Part shown: piece after piece, positions 51,629 through 60,008 of the stretch
Numbering within the stretch: the first letter of the stretch is position 1
Layout: each line of letters begins with the position of its first letter
Assembly (NCBI RefSeq): GCF_004217045.1
Contig: NZ_SGXM01000011.1
Location: forward strand, 83,072-147,071
From: Cupriavidus agavae
Lineage (GTDB): Bacteria > Pseudomonadota > Gammaproteobacteria > Burkholderiales > Burkholderiaceae
DNA: 64,000 bases
Direction of reading: 5' to 3'
Program-made: the position numbers and the translations under genes
The notes under the pieces: generated by a model
Told to the model about the DNA's origin: nothing
The model's input: only the letters and a program-made list of their open reading frames with translations
Databases searched by the model: none

Positions 51629-53439
51629 ACCAGCACGATTTCCTGATAGCGCTGCTGGTCTTCCTGGTGGCCGCCGTGGTGGCCGTGCCGATCGCGCGAC
51701 GCTTCCAGCTGGGCTCGGTGCTCGGCTACCTGATCGCCGGGGCAGCCATCGGCCCGTTCGCGTTGCGGCTGGTGACCAACGTCGAATCGATCCTGCATTT
51801 CTCCGAATTCGGCGTCGTGCTGATGATGTTCGTGATCGGACTGGAGCTGGAGCCGCGCAAGCTCAAGGCGCTGCGCCAGTCGATCTTCGGCTACGGCTCC
51901 GCCCAGATGGTGCTGTGCGCGCTGGCCATCGGGCTGGTGGCGGTGGCCTTCGGCGCCACCTGGCAGATTGCGCTGGTGGCCGGGCTGGGCCTGGCGCTGT
52001 CGTCCACGGCCATCGCGTTCGCCACGCTGGCCGAGCGCAACCTGATGCAGACCGGTGCCGGGGCCGCCAGCTTCGGAATTCTGCTATTCCAGGATATCGC
52101 CGCGATTCCGATGATCGCGTTGCTGCCGCTGCTGGCGGCCGACGGTGCCGGGGCCACGGCCCATGGTCCCGAGAACTGGCAGACGGCCGCCAAGGCCGTG
52201 GCGGTGATCGGCGCCGTGGTGGTGGGCGGGCGCTACCTGGTGCGGCCGGCGCTGCGCGTCATCGCCCGGACCGGCATGCGCGAGATGTTCACCGCGTTCT
52301 CGCTGCTGCTGGTGGTGGGCATCGCGCTGATGATGGACGCCGTGGGGCTGTCGATGGCGCTCGGCACCTTCGTGGCCGGCGTGCTGCTGGCCGATTCGGA
52401 ATACCGCCATGCGCTGGAAGCCGACATCGAGCCCTTCAAGGGGCTGCTGCTGGGGCTGTTCTTCATGGCCGTGGGCATGTCGATCGACTTCGGCATCCTG
52501 GCGCAGTCGCCGGCCAAGGTGCTGGGGTTCGTGGCCGCATTCGTGGTCATCAAGACGCTGGTGCTGACGCTGCTGGCGCGCCGCTTCGGGGTAGGGCGCG
52601 GGCAGTGGCTGCTGTTCGGCCTGCTGATCTCGCAGGGCGGCGAGTTCGGCTTCGTGGTGTTCGCCGAGGCCCGCACCGTGGGCCTGCTGCCGCGCGAGAC
52701 CGAGGCCCTGCTGGTGCTGATCGTGGCGCTGTCGATGGTGGTCACGCCGCTGCTGTTGCTGGCGTTCGACCGCCTGCTGGCGCCACGCCTGAACGCCATG
52801 GCGCAGCGGCCCGACGACGAGATCACTAATCATCACAATCCTGTGATCATTGCCGGCTTCGGACGCTTCGGGCAGATCATCGGGCGGCTGCTGTACGCCC
52901 AGGGCGTGGGCGTGACCGTGCTCGACCACGATCCGGACCAGATCGAGTTCCTGCGCCAGTACGGCTTCAAGATCTTCTATGGCGATGCCACGCGGCTGGA
53001 CCTGCTCGAAGCGGCCGGCGCCGCCGAGGCGCGCATCCTGATCGTCTGCATCGAGGATATCGACGACAACCTGGCGCTGATCGACAAGGTGCGCCATCGC
53101 TGGCCCGAACTGGCGATCTACACGCGCGCCAAGCATGTCTCGCACGTCTACCAGCTCAAGGACCGGGGCGTGGAGACGTACGAGCGCGAGATGTTCGAGG
53201 GCTCGCTGATGCTGGGCCGCCGGGTGCTGGAGGGGCTGGGCTTCGACCCGGTGGAGGCGCGCGGCGTGGCGCTGCGCTTCCGGCGGCACAACATCGAAGC
53301 CATCGACCGCTTCTATCCGTACTACAAGGACCAGAAGAAGCTGGTGTCGCTGGCCCGGCAGGCGCGCGACGAGCTGGAGGAAATGTTCCGCCAGGACCGC
53401 GAGCAGCGCAAGAAGCGCGAGGAAGCGGAGTGGTCCTAG
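51625..53439 (+). CDS. kefC: Glutathione-regulated potassium-efflux antiporter (KefB/KefC)
   Basis: A 604-residue CPA2 antiporter: thirteen or so helices (about 1-380) with LIAGAAIGPFALRLVT and LFFMAVGMSIDFGILA (Kef/NhaP conserved membrane segments), then a cytoplasmic RCK/KTN domain from about residue 405 (NPVIIAGFGRFGQIIGRLLYAQG). The Kef system exports K+ and acidifies the cell when glutathione adducts of electrophiles accumulate. The C-terminus is a charged coil. Its stop overlaps the convergent paaR stop by 4 nt. Confidence 0.92.
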   Translation: MNQHDFLIALLVFLVAAVVAVPIARRFQLGSVLGYLIAGAAIGPFALRLVTNVESILHFSEFGVVLMMFVIGLELEPRKLKALRQSIFGYGSAQMVLCALAIGLVAVAFGATWQIALVAGLGLALSSTAIAFATLAERNLMQTGAGAASFGILLFQDIAAIPMIALLPLLAADGAGATAHGPENWQTAAKAVAVIGAVVVGGRYLVRPALRVIARTGMREMFTAFSLLLVVGIALMMDAVGLSMALGTFVAGVLLADSEYRHALEADIEPFKGLLLGLFFMAVGMSIDFGILAQSPAKVLGFVAAFVVIKTLVLTLLARRFGVGRGQWLLFGLLISQGGEFGFVVFAEARTVGLLPRETEALLVLIVALSMVVTPLLLLAFDRLLAPRLNAMAQRPDDEITNHHNPVIIAGFGRFGQIIGRLLYAQGVGVTVLDHDPDQIEFLRQYGFKIFYGDATRLDLLEAAGAAEARILIVCIEDIDDNLALIDKVRHRWPELAIYTRAKHVSHVYQLKDRGVETYEREMFEGSLMLGRRVLEGLGFDPVEARGVALRFRRHNIEAIDRFYPYYKDQKKLVSLARQARDELEEMFRQDREQRKKREEAEWS

Positions 53440-54056
53440 CGGGGGAGGGGCGCCGCCGCCCCTGTCAGGCCGTTTTCGAGCAGGTCCACCACCATCTCGG
53501 CGAACTGGGCGTATGACAGCTTGCCGCCCGGCTTGAGCCAGGTGAAGGTCCAGTTGATCATGCCGAAGACGGTCATGGTCAGCGCGGTCTGGTTCTCGGC
53601 GGTCACGCGCTCGGGGAAGGCCAGCCGCAGCAGGCGGGCGAAGGCCGCCACCACGTCGCGCTCGCGCTTCAGGATCTGGTCGCGCTGCTCGTCGGCCAGG
53701 AACTTCACGTCGTTGATCAGCGCGATATGGCGGGTTTGCGAGGTCTCGTACTCGGCCAGGAAGGCGCGCAGCAGGTGGCCGAAGGTCCCGCGCGGGGTAC
53801 GGCCCTGGCGGGCGCCGTCAGCCTCGACCTCGGCCACGATCCGCATCAGCTGGTCGGTGTAGCGGTCGAGCAGGTCGAACAGGATGGCTTCCTTGCTCTC
53901 GTAATAGTGGTAGAGACGCGCCTTGGAGGTGCCGCAGGCGGCGGCCAGGTCGGCCATCGAGGTGCTCGGATAGCTCGTGGCGGCGAAGGCGGCTGCCGCC
54001 AGGTCGAGGATCTGTTCGCGTTGCGCCTCGAAGTCGGGCGCTTTGGTTCGGGCCAT
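53436..54056 (-). CDS. paaR: TetR family repressor of phenylacetate genes (PaaR)
   Basis: A 206-residue TetR regulator: ILDLAAAAFAATSYPSTSMADLAAACGTSKARLYHYYESKEAILFDLL is the N-terminal helix-turn-helix and the C-terminal half is the ligand domain (MTVFGMINWTFTWLKPGGKLSYAQF). This type in beta-proteobacteria controls paa genes and binds phenylacetyl-CoA. It is the last gene downstream of paaABCDE and DUF1835, all on the same strand; the operator at 58993-59006 fits it (inference). Confidence 0.88.
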   Translation of the reverse strand: MARTKAPDFEAQREQILDLAAAAFAATSYPSTSMADLAAACGTSKARLYHYYESKEAILFDLLDRYTDQLMRIVAEVEADGARQGRTPRGTFGHLLRAFLAEYETSQTRHIALINDVKFLADEQRDQILKRERDVVAAFARLLRLAFPERVTAENQTALTMTVFGMINWTFTWLKPGGKLSYAQFAEMVVDLLENGLTGAAAPLPR

Positions 54057-54105
54057 AGAGGTTCAGGGGGCGGAGGGTCGGACCGGTCCGCCGGTCTTGA
54101 TCGGG

Positions 54106-54903
54106 TTACTCGGCGCTGGCCATGAGGGGGTTGCGGCGGAGTTCGCAGGAATCCAGGCTTTCCGGGTTGCCGCGCAGCTGCAGCTGGCCGTTGCTGACCA
54201 GTTCGCGGCAGCGCCAGAAGACGAACCAGTCGCTGGCCAGCAAGCCTTCGATCGCGCCCATGACGGCGGTGACGGTCTGCGCGGCGGGGGTCCAGTCGGC
54301 GGGGGCGCGCTCCAGGATCACGTCATCCACGTTGTGGTAGGCCGCCGGTACCAGCGTGTTGCCCTTCCACAGCCGCACGTCGGCGTTTTCCTTGACGTTC
54401 TGCTGCCATTCGTACCCCAGGCGGCCCAGGCGCAGCACCGAGACCGGCGCGATGGTCGAGAAGCGGCGTGCCAGGCGGGCGGCGGGGTACATGCCGATGG
54501 CGGTCAGGCTGCCGTGCGCGGGGGTCTCCAGCTCGCGCAGGTCCATCGCCACCTCGTTGATCCGCTGGGGCGCCTGGTACAGGTGGAAGACCACCCGGCG
54601 CAGCATCAGCTGGTCAGATGCGCTCTGGCCGTGCCAGATCGCCACTTCCATGTCGTCGCGGCGCAGTTGCTGGAGCTGGTCGAGCGCCTGGCGCATCTCG
54701 GCGCCGAAATCGATGTCGGAATGGGGCGCCACGCGCTGCCAGAAGCCGGAGCGGACCAGGCCCGTGCTGTCGATATCGGCGATCGGCCCCACGGCGAGAT
54801 CGTCGCGCAGGACGACCACCGGATCGGGGCGGGCCGCCTGGGCCAGGGCCTGGCGCAGCGTCGTGCCCGCGACATCGCCGTTGACGACATGGATATATTG
54901 CAT
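54106..54903 (-). CDS. DUF1835-domain protein
   Basis: A 265-residue protein starting MQYIHVVNGDVAGTTLRQALAQ, the DUF1835 N-terminal domain, with a C-terminal DUF3658-like part. LRDDLAVGPIADID is a conserved patch. No enzyme motif is evident. It lies between paaE and paaR, so it may have been carried along or may modify the pathway; I do not know its function. Confidence 0.8.
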   Translation of the reverse strand: MQYIHVVNGDVAGTTLRQALAQAARPDPVVVLRDDLAVGPIADIDSTGLVRSGFWQRVAPHSDIDFGAEMRQALDQLQQLRRDDMEVAIWHGQSASDQLMLRRVVFHLYQAPQRINEVAMDLRELETPAHGSLTAIGMYPAARLARRFSTIAPVSVLRLGRLGYEWQQNVKENADVRLWKGNTLVPAAYHNVDDVILERAPADWTPAAQTVTAVMGAIEGLLASDWFVFWRCRELVSNGQLQLRGNPESLDSCELRRNPLMASAE

Positions 54904-55048
54904 GACCGTGATTGTATAGGGATGCGACGGGTGCGCGGCCTGAGGCTGCGTGTTCCGCCATTGTAATCACGGCGCGCGCTGCGCCGGGCATCGGTGCCTG
55001 TCCGATATGCGCGCTTACCCCCGATGCGGCCCGGCCCGCTGCCAGCGC

Positions 55049-56140
55049 TCAGCGCTCGTCGTAGCTGACCACCACGCGCGGCGTCAGCGCCCGCGCCTGG
55101 CAGGTCAGCACGAAGCCCTTTTCCATCTCCCATGGCTCCAGCGTGTAGTTCTTCTCCATTTCCACCTTGCCTTCGAGCACCTTGGCGCGGCAGGTGCAGC
55201 AGACCCCGCCCTTGCAGGCATACGGCAGGTCGAGACCGGCCGAGAGCGCGGTGTCGAGCACGTTGGCGTCGGCCAGCGGCAGGCGCATCTTGTGCTGCTT
55301 GCCGTCGAGCACGATGACGAGTTCGGCCGAGTTGGCATCGGTGACGGCGTCCTGGGCGGCGGGCGCGCGCCGGGGCTGGGCCAGCGGCACGCCGAAGCGC
55401 TCGGCGTGGATCTTGTGCGGATCGAGCCCGGCGGCCCTGAGGGCGTCTTCCACCTCGTCGATCATCGAAGCCGGGCCGCAGACGAACGCGGCGTCGATAT
55501 CGTCCACGGGCAGCAGCGTCTCCAGGAAGGCGCTGACGCGGGCGCGATCCAGCCGGCCATGGAGCAGATCCACCTCCTGGGGCTGGCGCGACAGCACGTG
55601 GTAGAGCGTGAAGCGCGACAGGTACTGATTCTTCAGATCTTCGAGCGCCTCGGAGAAGATGATCGCATCGACGCTCCGGTTGCCGTAGATCAGCGTGAAA
55701 CGGCTGTTTGGCTCGGTGGCAAGCGTGGTGCGGATCAGCGACAGCACCGGCGTGATGCCGCTGCCCGCGGCGAAGGCCACGTAGTGGCGCGCCGCGCCGG
55801 CGTCGAGCGGCACGTGGAAGCGGCCGTCCGGCGTCATGACGTCGAGCGTCTGGCCGGGTGCGGCGTTGTCGTGCAGCCAGGTCGAGAAGACCCCGTCATC
55901 GACCAGCTTCACCGCCACGCGCAGCTCGCCGCGCGCATCGTAATCCTGCACCCCGCAGCAGATCGAGTACGAGCGCCGCACGTCCTGGCCATCGACCGGC
56001 GCCTTCAGCGTCAGGAACTGACCTTGCGTGAAACGGTAGGCGTCGCGCAGTTCGGCGGGCACTTCGAAGGCGATGGAAACCGTGTCGGCGGTTTCCGGGC
56101 GAACCTGCGCCACGCGCAGCGGATGGAAGTGTGGAGTCAT
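55049..56140 (-). CDS. paaE: Phenylacetyl-CoA epoxidase reductase subunit PaaE
   Basis: A 363-residue reductase. The FAD domain has RRSYSICCG near residue 58-66, the NAD domain FAAGSGITPVLSLIRTTLA, and the C-terminal plant-type [2Fe-2S] ferredoxin domain YACKGGVCCTCRAKV with a later Cys in VLTCQAR. It transfers electrons from NADPH to the PaaA di-iron centre. ATG 56140 begins the FAD domain directly. Confidence 0.95.
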   Translation of the reverse strand: MTPHFHPLRVAQVRPETADTVSIAFEVPAELRDAYRFTQGQFLTLKAPVDGQDVRRSYSICCGVQDYDARGELRVAVKLVDDGVFSTWLHDNAAPGQTLDVMTPDGRFHVPLDAGAARHYVAFAAGSGITPVLSLIRTTLATEPNSRFTLIYGNRSVDAIIFSEALEDLKNQYLSRFTLYHVLSRQPQEVDLLHGRLDRARVSAFLETLLPVDDIDAAFVCGPASMIDEVEDALRAAGLDPHKIHAERFGVPLAQPRRAPAAQDAVTDANSAELVIVLDGKQHKMRLPLADANVLDTALSAGLDLPYACKGGVCCTCRAKVLEGKVEMEKNYTLEPWEMEKGFVLTCQARALTPRVVVSYDER

Positions 56141-56160
56141 GGCCGGCGGGAGTCCGAAGG

Positions 56161-56754
56161 TCAGTAGGGTTTGAAGTAGTCGAACGGTTCGCGGCAGTCC
56201 AGGCAGCGGTAGAGCGCCTTGCAGGCCGTGGAGGCGAAGCGCGCCAGCTCCTGCGTGTGGACGCTGCCGCAGCGCGGGCACGCCACTTCCGCCGAGGCGG
56301 GGGCGCGCGGCACGAAGCGCAGCGGCCGGACGTTGTCGGCGCGTGGCGCCGCGCTGCCGCACCGGCCCGGCGGCGCGATGCCGAAGGCGCGCAGGCTGGC
56401 GCGGCCGGCCTCGGTGATCCAGTCGGTGGTCCAGGCCGGGGCCAGCACGGTACGCACGCGCCACGGCGCCAGCCCGGCGGCGTCCAGCGCGCGGCCCACG
56501 TCTTCCTCGATCTGGCCCATCGCCGGACACCCCGAGTAGGTGGGGGTGATGGTCGCCTCGATCGTCATGCCATCGCCGGCCAGCGCCACGTCGCGCAGGA
56601 TGCCGAGGTCGCGGATCGACACTACCGGAATCTCGGGGTCCGGCACGGCTTCGAGCGCCGCCCAGGCATGGGCCAGGCGCGCGGCGGAAGATTCCGGGGC
56701 GGTCGTCGGCGCGAAACCGGGCGCGAACGGCGAGGTGGGCATCAGCGCGGGCAT
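56161..56754 (-). CDS. paaD: Phenylacetyl-CoA epoxidase maturation protein PaaD
   Basis: A 197-residue MIP18-like protein. EAVPDPEIPVVSIRDLGILRDV is the DUF59 signature, and CPRCGSVHTQELARFASTACKALYRCLDC near the C-terminus carries four Cys for a metal site, as in E. coli PaaD. It is needed for iron-sulfur or di-iron assembly of the complex. The 30-residue Pro/Ala N-terminus may be shorter if a later start is used. Confidence 0.94.
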   Translation of the reverse strand: MPALMPTSPFAPGFAPTTAPESSAARLAHAWAALEAVPDPEIPVVSIRDLGILRDVALAGDGMTIEATITPTYSGCPAMGQIEEDVGRALDAAGLAPWRVRTVLAPAWTTDWITEAGRASLRAFGIAPPGRCGSAAPRADNVRPLRFVPRAPASAEVACPRCGSVHTQELARFASTACKALYRCLDCREPFDYFKPY

Positions 56755-56767
56755 GGGCGGTCTCCTG

Positions 56768-57589
56768 CTACCACTGCGCGCCGGGGTGCGCGCGCGCCAG
56801 GCTCTGCAACTCGGCCAGCAGGTAGCTCATGTGCTCGGAATGCACGCCGTGCTTGCCCGTGGACACGAAGCCCGAGGGCGCCGGACGCCGCAGCGTGGCT
56901 TCGTCGAGCGTGGCGGCAACCGTGGCTTCCCAGGCGTCGCGCAGGGCGGAGGTCAGCACGCCCACGCCCAGCGCGGCGGCCTCCTGCTCCACGGCATCGT
57001 CGGCGAAGCACTCGTTCATGTAAGGCAGCAGATGGTCCAGCGCCTGCTGCATGCGCTGGTGCGAGGCCGCGGTGCCATCGCCGAGCCGCACCACCCAGTC
57101 GGCGGCGTGGTGCAGGTGGTAGCGCACTTCCTTGGCGGACTTGGCGGCAATGGCGGCCAGTTCGGAGTCGCTGCTGGCTGCCAGCGCCGGCCACAGTTCG
57201 GCCATCAGCGCGCTGTACAGGAAGTTGCGCATGATCGTCACCGCGTAGTCGCGGTCGGCGCGCGCCGTGCCGGCCAGCGGGCCGTGGTGCGGCAGTTCCT
57301 GGAGCGTCCAGTTGCGGAATTCGGGCTCGCTGCGCCAGTAGGCGTAGTCGTCCTCGTGGCGCACCCGGCCGGTCAGCCGGCCTTCGAGCGCGCCGGCATG
57401 GGCGTAGAGCAGCCGGGCCTGGCCGATCAGGTCCAGGCTGATATTGGCCAGCGCGATGTCTTCTTCGAGCGCCGGGCCGTGGCCGCACCATTCGGCGTTG
57501 CGCTGGCCGAGGATCAGGGCGTTGTCGGCCAGCCGCAGCACGTATTGCAGCGGCGCGGGGAGCGGTTGCCGGGTGGGGTTCGTGGTCAT
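56768..57589 (-). CDS. paaC: Phenylacetyl-CoA epoxidase subunit PaaC
   Basis: A 273-residue ferritin-like subunit that lacks the metal centre and supports PaaA. LRLADNALILGQRNAEWCGHGPALEEDIALANISLDLIGQ is the conserved start and KSAKEVRYHLHHAADWVVRLGDGT the next block. It starts 13 nt after paaB stop in transcription order. Confidence 0.95.
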   Translation of the reverse strand: MTTNPTRQPLPAPLQYVLRLADNALILGQRNAEWCGHGPALEEDIALANISLDLIGQARLLYAHAGALEGRLTGRVRHEDDYAYWRSEPEFRNWTLQELPHHGPLAGTARADRDYAVTIMRNFLYSALMAELWPALAASSDSELAAIAAKSAKEVRYHLHHAADWVVRLGDGTAASHQRMQQALDHLLPYMNECFADDAVEQEAAALGVGVLTSALRDAWEATVAATLDEATLRRPAPSGFVSTGKHGVHSEHMSYLLAELQSLARAHPGAQW

Positions 57590-57599
57590 GGCGCAGCCC

Positions 57600-57890
57600 T
57601 TACATGTGGTTCACTTCGTCGGGCAGCTGGTAGAACGTGGGGTGGCGGTAGATCTTGTCCGCCGCCGGGTCGAACAGTTCGGCCTTCTCGGCCGGCGCGC
57701 TCGCGGTAATGGCCGACGACGGCACCACCCAGATCGAAACCCCTTCCTGCCGGCGCGTGTAGACATCGCGCGCCATGTGCAGCGCCTGCTCGGCGTCGGT
57801 GGCGTGCAGGCTGCCGCAGTGCTTGTGTTCCAGGCCCTGCTTGCTGCGGACGAAGACTTCCCACAGCGGCCATTCCTTTTGTTGGGTCAT
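57600..57890 (-). CDS. paaB: Phenylacetyl-CoA epoxidase subunit PaaB
   Basis: A 96-residue subunit, MTQQKEWPLWEVFVRSKQGLEHKHCGSLHATDAEQAL, the usual length of PaaB. It bridges two PaaAC heterodimers. The ATG at 57890 was chosen since the longer frame runs through paaA in another phase. Confidence 0.96.
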   Translation of the reverse strand: MTQQKEWPLWEVFVRSKQGLEHKHCGSLHATDAEQALHMARDVYTRRQEGVSIWVVPSSAITASAPAEKAELFDPAADKIYRHPTFYQLPDEVNHM

Positions 57891-57913
57891 GTCGGTTCCT
57901 GTTCTGTCGGGGG

Positions 57914-58927
57914 TCAGGCGGCGGCCCGGGCCTGCCGGGCGCGGCTGGCGTGCTTTTCGGCATGGGCCAGTGCCGCCTCGCGCACCCATGCGCCGTCGTC
58001 GTGCGCCTTGACACGCGTGGCCAGGCGCTCGCGGTTGCAGGGGCCGTCGCCGTTGATCACGCGCCAGAACTCGTCCCAGTCCAGCGGGCTGTAGTCGAAA
58101 TGGCCGCGCTCGGCATTCCATTGCAGGCCGGGATCGGGCAGCGTCACGCCCAGCACCTTGGCCTGCTCCACGGTGGCATCGACAAACTTCTGGCGCAGGT
58201 CATCGTTCGAGATGCGCTTGATGCCCCAGGCCATGGTCTGCGTGCTGTTGGTGGAGGCGGCGTCGGGCGGCCCGAACATCATCAGCACCGGAAACCACCA
58301 GCGGTCCACGGCCTCCTGCACCATGGCGCGCTGCGCCTCGGTGCCGCGCATCATGGCCAGCAGCGCGTCAAAGCCCTGGCGCTGGTGGAACGACTCCTCC
58401 TTGCAGATCCGGATCATGGCCCGCGCATAGGGGCCGTACGAGCAGCGGCAGAGCGGAATCTGGTTCATGATCGCCGCGCCGTCCACCAGCCAGCCGATCA
58501 CGCCCACGTCCGCCCAGGTCAGGGTGGGGTAGTTGAAGATCGACGAATACTTGGCGCGGCCGGCGTGCAGCGCGTCCACCAGCTCGTCGCGCGAGACATT
58601 CAGCGTCTCGGCCGCGCTATATAGATAGAGGCCGTGCCCGCCCTCGTCCTGCACCTTGGCCAGCAGGATGGCCTTGCGCTTGAGCGACGGCGCCCGGCTG
58701 ATCCAGTTGCCCTCGGGCTGCATGCCGATGATCTCGGAATGCGCGTGCTGCGAGATCTGCCGTACCAGCGTCTTGCGGTACGCGTCGGGCATCCAGTCCA
58801 TCGGCTCGATCTTGCCGTCCTCGGCCATGCGCGCATCGAACGCAGCCTGGCGGTCGGCCACGCTGGCGTCGGCAAGGGCGGGGGCTGCCGGCGGTTGTCC
58901 CGGGAGGTCGAGACTCTGTGTGTACAT
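57914..58927 (-). CDS. paaA: Phenylacetyl-CoA epoxidase catalytic subunit PaaA
   Basis: A 337-residue di-iron monooxygenase. KVQDEGGHGLYLYSAAETL (about 91-109; Glu95 and His98) and ICKEESFHQRQGFDAL (Glu and His ligands near 180) are the iron sites. It epoxidises the phenylacetyl-CoA ring. ATG 58927 follows GGAG; a GTG at 58930 would add one residue. The first gene of the operon, with its promoter in the gap to the divergent universal stress protein gene. Confidence 0.97.
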   Translation of the reverse strand: MYTQSLDLPGQPPAAPALADASVADRQAAFDARMAEDGKIEPMDWMPDAYRKTLVRQISQHAHSEIIGMQPEGNWISRAPSLKRKAILLAKVQDEGGHGLYLYSAAETLNVSRDELVDALHAGRAKYSSIFNYPTLTWADVGVIGWLVDGAAIMNQIPLCRCSYGPYARAMIRICKEESFHQRQGFDALLAMMRGTEAQRAMVQEAVDRWWFPVLMMFGPPDAASTNSTQTMAWGIKRISNDDLRQKFVDATVEQAKVLGVTLPDPGLQWNAERGHFDYSPLDWDEFWRVINGDGPCNRERLATRVKAHDDGAWVREAALAHAEKHASRARQARAAA

Positions 58928-58992
58928 CACGTCTCCTTGGCCTGCGAGGGCGTATGGGTGGGGTCACGGAGGTCTGGTCACTATATATATAA

Positions 58993-59006
58993 ACCGACCG
59001 GTCGGT
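58993..59006. promoter_or_regulatory. PaaR-type operator upstream of paaA
   Basis: ACCGACCGGTCGGT is a perfect 14-bp palindrome next to TATATATATA (58982-58991), 66 nt upstream of paaA. TetR-type PaaR sites in Burkholderiaceae look like this. Placement over or beside an AT-rich promoter suits repression. Confidence 0.75.
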
Positions 59007-59118
59007 CAATTTAATGATGCGGGCGATCTTCGGGCATTTTCAGAATCGGCTCACAACGTGAGTCCGGCGCCACGTGTAGTATCGAAGTTCAACTTCGTCC
59101 GACGTGGAGGGCAGCGCA

Positions 59119-59586
59119 ATGGCAGGCAAGGCTTACAACAAGATAGCGGTGGCAGTGGACGGCAGCGGCACGTCTGACCTGGCGCTGTACGAGGCCATCC
59201 GCGTGGCATCGGGCAGTGGCGCCACGGTGCTGGCGCTTTATGTGGTGGACAACGGCGTGATGCTGTTCGACGCCGGGTTCTACGACCCCACGCAGATCGA
59301 ACGCGCTTATCTCGATAGCGGCAAGAAGGCCCTGGAGAGCGCCGCGCGGCTGCTCGAAAACGAGGGCGTGACGTTCGAGACGCGGCTTGTGAGCGACCCG
59401 GCCGTGATCGGCGACGTGGCAGGCTCGATCAACGCCGCGGCCAGCGAATGGGGCGCCGATCTGCTGGTGATCGGCACGCACGGCCGCCGTGGCGTGCGCC
59501 GCCTCGTGCTGGGGAGCGTGGCCGAGGCCGTGATCCGCCAGTCGACCATGCCCGTGCTGCTGGTGCGCGGCAAGGACGCCGACTGA
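59119..59586 (+). CDS. Universal stress protein (UspA family)
   Basis: A 155-residue protein. YNKIAVAVDGSGTSDLALYEAI starts the Usp fold and GADLLVIGTHGRRGVRRLVLGSVAEAVIRQSTMPVLLVR has the ATP-binding G-x2-G-x9-G-S/T motif. GGAGGG at 59105-59110 supports ATG 59119 over GTG 59104. A 7-bp dyad CGAAGTT-C-AACTTCG (59083-59097) precedes it. Divergent from paaA. Confidence 0.92.
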   Translation: MAGKAYNKIAVAVDGSGTSDLALYEAIRVASGSGATVLALYVVDNGVMLFDAGFYDPTQIERAYLDSGKKALESAARLLENEGVTFETRLVSDPAVIGDVAGSINAAASEWGADLLVIGTHGRRGVRRLVLGSVAEAVIRQSTMPVLLVRGKDAD

Positions 59587-59603
59587 CCGTGGGCGGTGGG
59601 TAT

Positions 59604-59882
59604 CTAACCCGCGAAGCGGAAGTGCCCGCCGCGCAACACGATCTCGCGCGCCTCGGTCAGCTCGAACATCGCCTCGGCGAGCTGCTCGATGCGCGTGCGG
59701 TTGGTGGTGAACGCGTTGACGAGATCCTCCTCGCGCGCCGAGCGGGCGCCGCAATAGGCTTCCAGCGCCTCGGCCGTGACCGAATACTGGGACCAACTGC
59801 CATTCACCGTCACCGGACACGACAGTGTCAGGCTGGCGCCGCAGTAGGTGGGAGTGCTGGTGGGAAAGCTGATATCGGCCAT
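59604..59882 (-). CDS. DUF1488 family small protein
   Basis: A 92-residue protein, ISFPTSTPTYCGASLTLSCPVTVNGSW then SVTAEALEAYCGARSAREEDLV and NRTRIEQLAEAMFEL, which fits the DUF1488 pattern. Three Cys residues are present. Function unknown. It converges with the universal stress gene. Confidence 0.65.
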   Translation of the reverse strand: MADISFPTSTPTYCGASLTLSCPVTVNGSWSQYSVTAEALEAYCGARSAREEDLVNAFTTNRTRIEQLAEAMFELTEAREIVLRGGHFRFAG

Positions 59883-60008
59883 GGCGCACCTCGTCTTGCC
59901 GGGAACGGGGAAACGGCGAATATCCCTTCACTATAGGCAATTCACCCGTTCGGGCAAGCTGGCCCTGACGCGGGCTTGCTCGACCTCAAGCCGCAGTGCC
60001 AACCGGCT

